The notes under the pieces: generated by a model
What the model saw: only the letters and a program-made list of their open reading frames with translations
Told to the model about the DNA's origin: nothing
Database searches by the model: none
Source: Syntrophomonadaceae bacterium
Lineage (GTDB): Bacteria; Bacillota; Dethiobacteria; DTU022
Direction: 5' to 3'
DNA: 15,739 bases
Assembly: GCA_003552365.1 (NCBI GenBank)
Contig: PUKR01000136.1
Span: 1 to 15,739 of the forward strand
Position numbers and translations under genes: made by a program
Part shown: positions 13,949 to 15,739 of the stretch, one piece after another
How positions within the stretch are numbered: the stretch's first letter is position 1
How the letters are laid out: every line of letters starts with the position of its first letter

Positions 13949-15739
13949 TTAATCCCCTTCCTTTTTCTCAATCATCATGATAAACTCTTCCACCATTTCC
14001 GGATCAAACTGGCTGCCGGAGCATCGCCTTAATTCTTCCAGGGCTTCCATTTTAGTTTTCCTACGATTATAAACCCTTTGACTGGTCATCGCGTCATAAG
14101 CATCAGCTATGGCCAGTATTCGGCATTCCAGGGGTATTTCCCTTCCCTTCAACCCCAATGGGTAACCGCTGCCATCCCAGCGTTCATGGTGCTTTAAAAT
14201 TAAACCGGCCACTCCGGTCAGGTAGTTGGAGGAAAGAGCAATCCGGTAGCCCTTTTCCGGGTGTTCCTTGATTATTTGCCATTCCTTTTCGCTTAAAGGA
14301 GTTTCCTTGAAGAGGATCTGATCGGGGATGGCCACTTTCCCCAGGTCGTGGACCTGGGCCAAAAGCGCCAGGTTGGCCAGTTGCCTCCGGGAAAGGCCCA
14401 CTTTTTTCCCTATACTACGGCAAAATAGGGACAACCTTTTGCTGTGACCGTCCGCAATATAATCTCTTTTTTCCAGGGCCGCCAGCAAGCTCTTGACAAT
14501 TTTACCCCGAGCCCTGGAACCGGGAGAATATTTGTCGCTGTACATTTTATCATCGGCCCGCTTAAAAATTTCGTTCATGCTGGTTTCATTATCCTGCGCT
14601 GTAGCCGTCCCTAAAGAAAGGCTTAAATACAGTTCGGGATACTCCGCGTTATATTTCTTCACATTGCCCCTGATCCGCGCTACCACCTTATCTGCCGCTA
14701 TCTCGTCCGTCTTCAACAAAATAGCAGAGAACTCATCACCGCCTACCCTGGCCAAAACATCGCTGCCGCGAAGAGAATTTTTCAATACCTGGGCAGCAGT
14801 CCTGAGCAAACGATCGCCATGTTCGTGGCCCATGGTATCATTAATCAGTTTCAAGCCGTTTACATCGGCTGAAATCATGGTGATCGGATAGTCACGGCTT
14901 TTGCTTAGTTTTCGCATTTCTTCTTCAAAGTAGTTGCGGTTATACAAACCGGTCAACTGATCGTGCATGCTGTAGTATTCGAGCTGTTTTTGGAACAGAA
15001 CCCTCTCATTGACTTCCCGAACCAGGCCACGGAAACCGTTAACCGTCCCGTTATGATCAAACATCGGCGAAATTGAAAGCTCGATATTGGTATAGCTGCT
15101 ATCTTTACGCTTTATTTCAGTGGTAAAACCCTTGTCGGGGATGCCGGATAAGTAAACCTGGTTAAAGCGTTGAAATGCTTCCCTGGGATCTTTAAAAATC
15201 CGCCGGTAATCTATCGATGCAAACTCGGTGCGGGTGTAACCGCACATCCGCGTGGAAGCATCATTAAAAAAAGTCAAGCGCCCGTAGAGGTCGGTTTCAT
15301 AATATCCTTCTTCGATTGAGTTGAAAATATCGCGGTACTTGGCGAGGGCGCTGCGCAGGCCTTCTTCTTCGAGTCCCTCCTCAAGGCAACTCCTGGCAAC
15401 CCCGGTAAGGGTCAGTTCTCCTTTTTCATTGCGGATACACTGTGAAGTTACATCGCACCAAATGGCAGAGCCATCTTTACAGATTAATTCCACCTCGTCC
15501 CGGTTCATTTGAGGCTTGCTTTCATCCAGTAAAAAATGTTCCAGGCGAAGGGCAGCCTGTTCTACAAAAAAATGATAAGAAACCGGGCTGAAAAGCTGCT
15601 CAAGGGAAAGCTTCATGGCCTCTTCCACGTTGTAACCGGTTAAGCGCTTTACTGAAGGACTGATATAGTTCCAGCGCTTTTTTTCCAGGTTATAAGACCA
15701 GAGGACATCCGGACAGTGGTCGGCAATTAAGAGTATTTC
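13949..15739 (-). CDS. PAS-PAS-GGDEF-HD-GYP signalling protein, partial (5' end outside window)
   Basis: The reading frame is open from the right edge to the stop at 13949 (596 visible residues). The GTG at 15628 is not the start, because the 37 codons before it encode the beginning of a PAS domain (for example VLWSYNLEKKRWNYISPSV at 12-30). A second PAS domain follows (about 165-285, with FNSIEEGYYETDLYGRLTFF), then GGDEF (about 290-445; motif at 333-337) and HD-GYP (about 450-590) with HDLGK (464-468), HPEKG and HHERWDGSGYP (517-527). The inhibitory RxxD site is present (RGSD, 324-327), five residues before GGDEF. No membrane helix is visible, so it may be cytosolic, but the missing N-terminus could change that. 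It should make and degrade c-di-GMP. Its GGDEF/HD-GYP half resembles the protein at 8391-10619 closely, which suggests an old duplication or a shared regional ancestor. Confidence 0.92.
   Translation of the reverse strand, partial: EILLIADHCPDVLWSYNLEKKRWNYISPSVKRLTGYNVEEAMKLSLEQLFSPVSYHFFVEQAALRLEHFLLDESKPQMNRDEVELICKDGSAIWCDVTSQCIRNEKGELTLTGVARSCLEEGLEEEGLRSALAKYRDIFNSIEEGYYETDLYGRLTFFNDASTRMCGYTRTEFASIDYRRIFKDPREAFQRFNQVYLSGIPDKGFTTEIKRKDSSYTNIELSISPMFDHNGTVNGFRGLVREVNERVLFQKQLEYYSMHDQLTGLYNRNYFEEEMRKLSKSRDYPITMISADVNGLKLINDTMGHEHGDRLLRTAAQVLKNSLRGSDVLARVGGDEFSAILLKTDEIAADKVVARIRGNVKKYNAEYPELYLSLSLGTATAQDNETSMNEIFKRADDKMYSDKYSPGSRARGKIVKSLLAALEKRDYIADGHSKRLSLFCRSIGKKVGLSRRQLANLALLAQVHDLGKVAIPDQILFKETPLSEKEWQIIKEHPEKGYRIALSSNYLTGVAGLILKHHERWDGSGYPLGLKGREIPLECRILAIADAYDAMTSQRVYNRRKTKMEALEELRRCSGSQFDPEMVEEFIMMIEKKEGD

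Noticed and set aside
1..15739. Mobile elements, phage genes, defence systems or CRISPR arrays
   Set aside because: No transposase, integrase, toxin-antitoxin or Cas-like protein and no regularly spaced direct repeats were seen.

Overview
The window reads as chromosomal DNA of a Gram-positive-type bacterium, most likely a member of the Clostridia (Firmicutes). The evidence is the ydbS-ydbT pair of bacterial PH-domain membrane proteins, strong AGGAGG-type ribosome binding sites, GTG and TTG starts, sigma-A-like promoters, and large PAS or Cache GGDEF/HD-GYP proteins of the kind common in anaerobic Clostridia. No genus can be assigned by reading. There are no tRNA or rRNA genes, no transposases or integrases, and no CRISPR arrays.

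Layout, left to right. (1) Minus strand, 1-1721: ydbS and ydbT, overlapping by 14 bases; ydbT runs off the left edge. (2) A 605-base divergent spacer (1723-2326 region) with a candidate ydbST promoter and several hairpins, one of which looks like a minus-strand terminator. (3) Plus strand: a small GlsB/YeaQ-type membrane protein (2327-2578) and an RlmD-type 23S rRNA m5U methyltransferase (2596-4002). (4) Minus strand, 7431 to 4043: a likely operon of a secreted CAP/SCP-domain protein, a dihydrolipoyl-dehydrogenase-like flavoprotein and a YibE/F membrane protein. (5) Plus strand: a HIT-family protein (7651-8052) and a Cache-GGDEF-HD-GYP sensor (8391-10619). (6) Minus strand: a ZIP metal transporter (10623-11399), ending 3 bases from the GGDEF gene. 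(7) Plus strand: an OmpR-type response regulator and its histidine kinase (11873-13898), behind a long leader with many GC-rich inverted repeats. (8) Minus strand: a PAS-PAS-GGDEF-HD-GYP protein (13949 to beyond the right edge).

Theme. Much of the window concerns envelope and signalling functions: two c-di-GMP turnover proteins of matching catalytic layout, a two-component system, PH-domain membrane proteins, a secreted CAP protein and membrane transporters. Both GGDEF/HD-GYP proteins keep the GGDEF and HD-GYP catalytic motifs, but only the right-hand one keeps the RxxD inhibitory site.

The protein genes belong to known families. The least explained DNA is non-coding: the structured leader at about 11600-11870, the hairpin cluster at about 2099-2212, and short perfect inverted repeats ahead of the CAP and ZIP genes. 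None of these was matched to a known RNA or operator family by eye.
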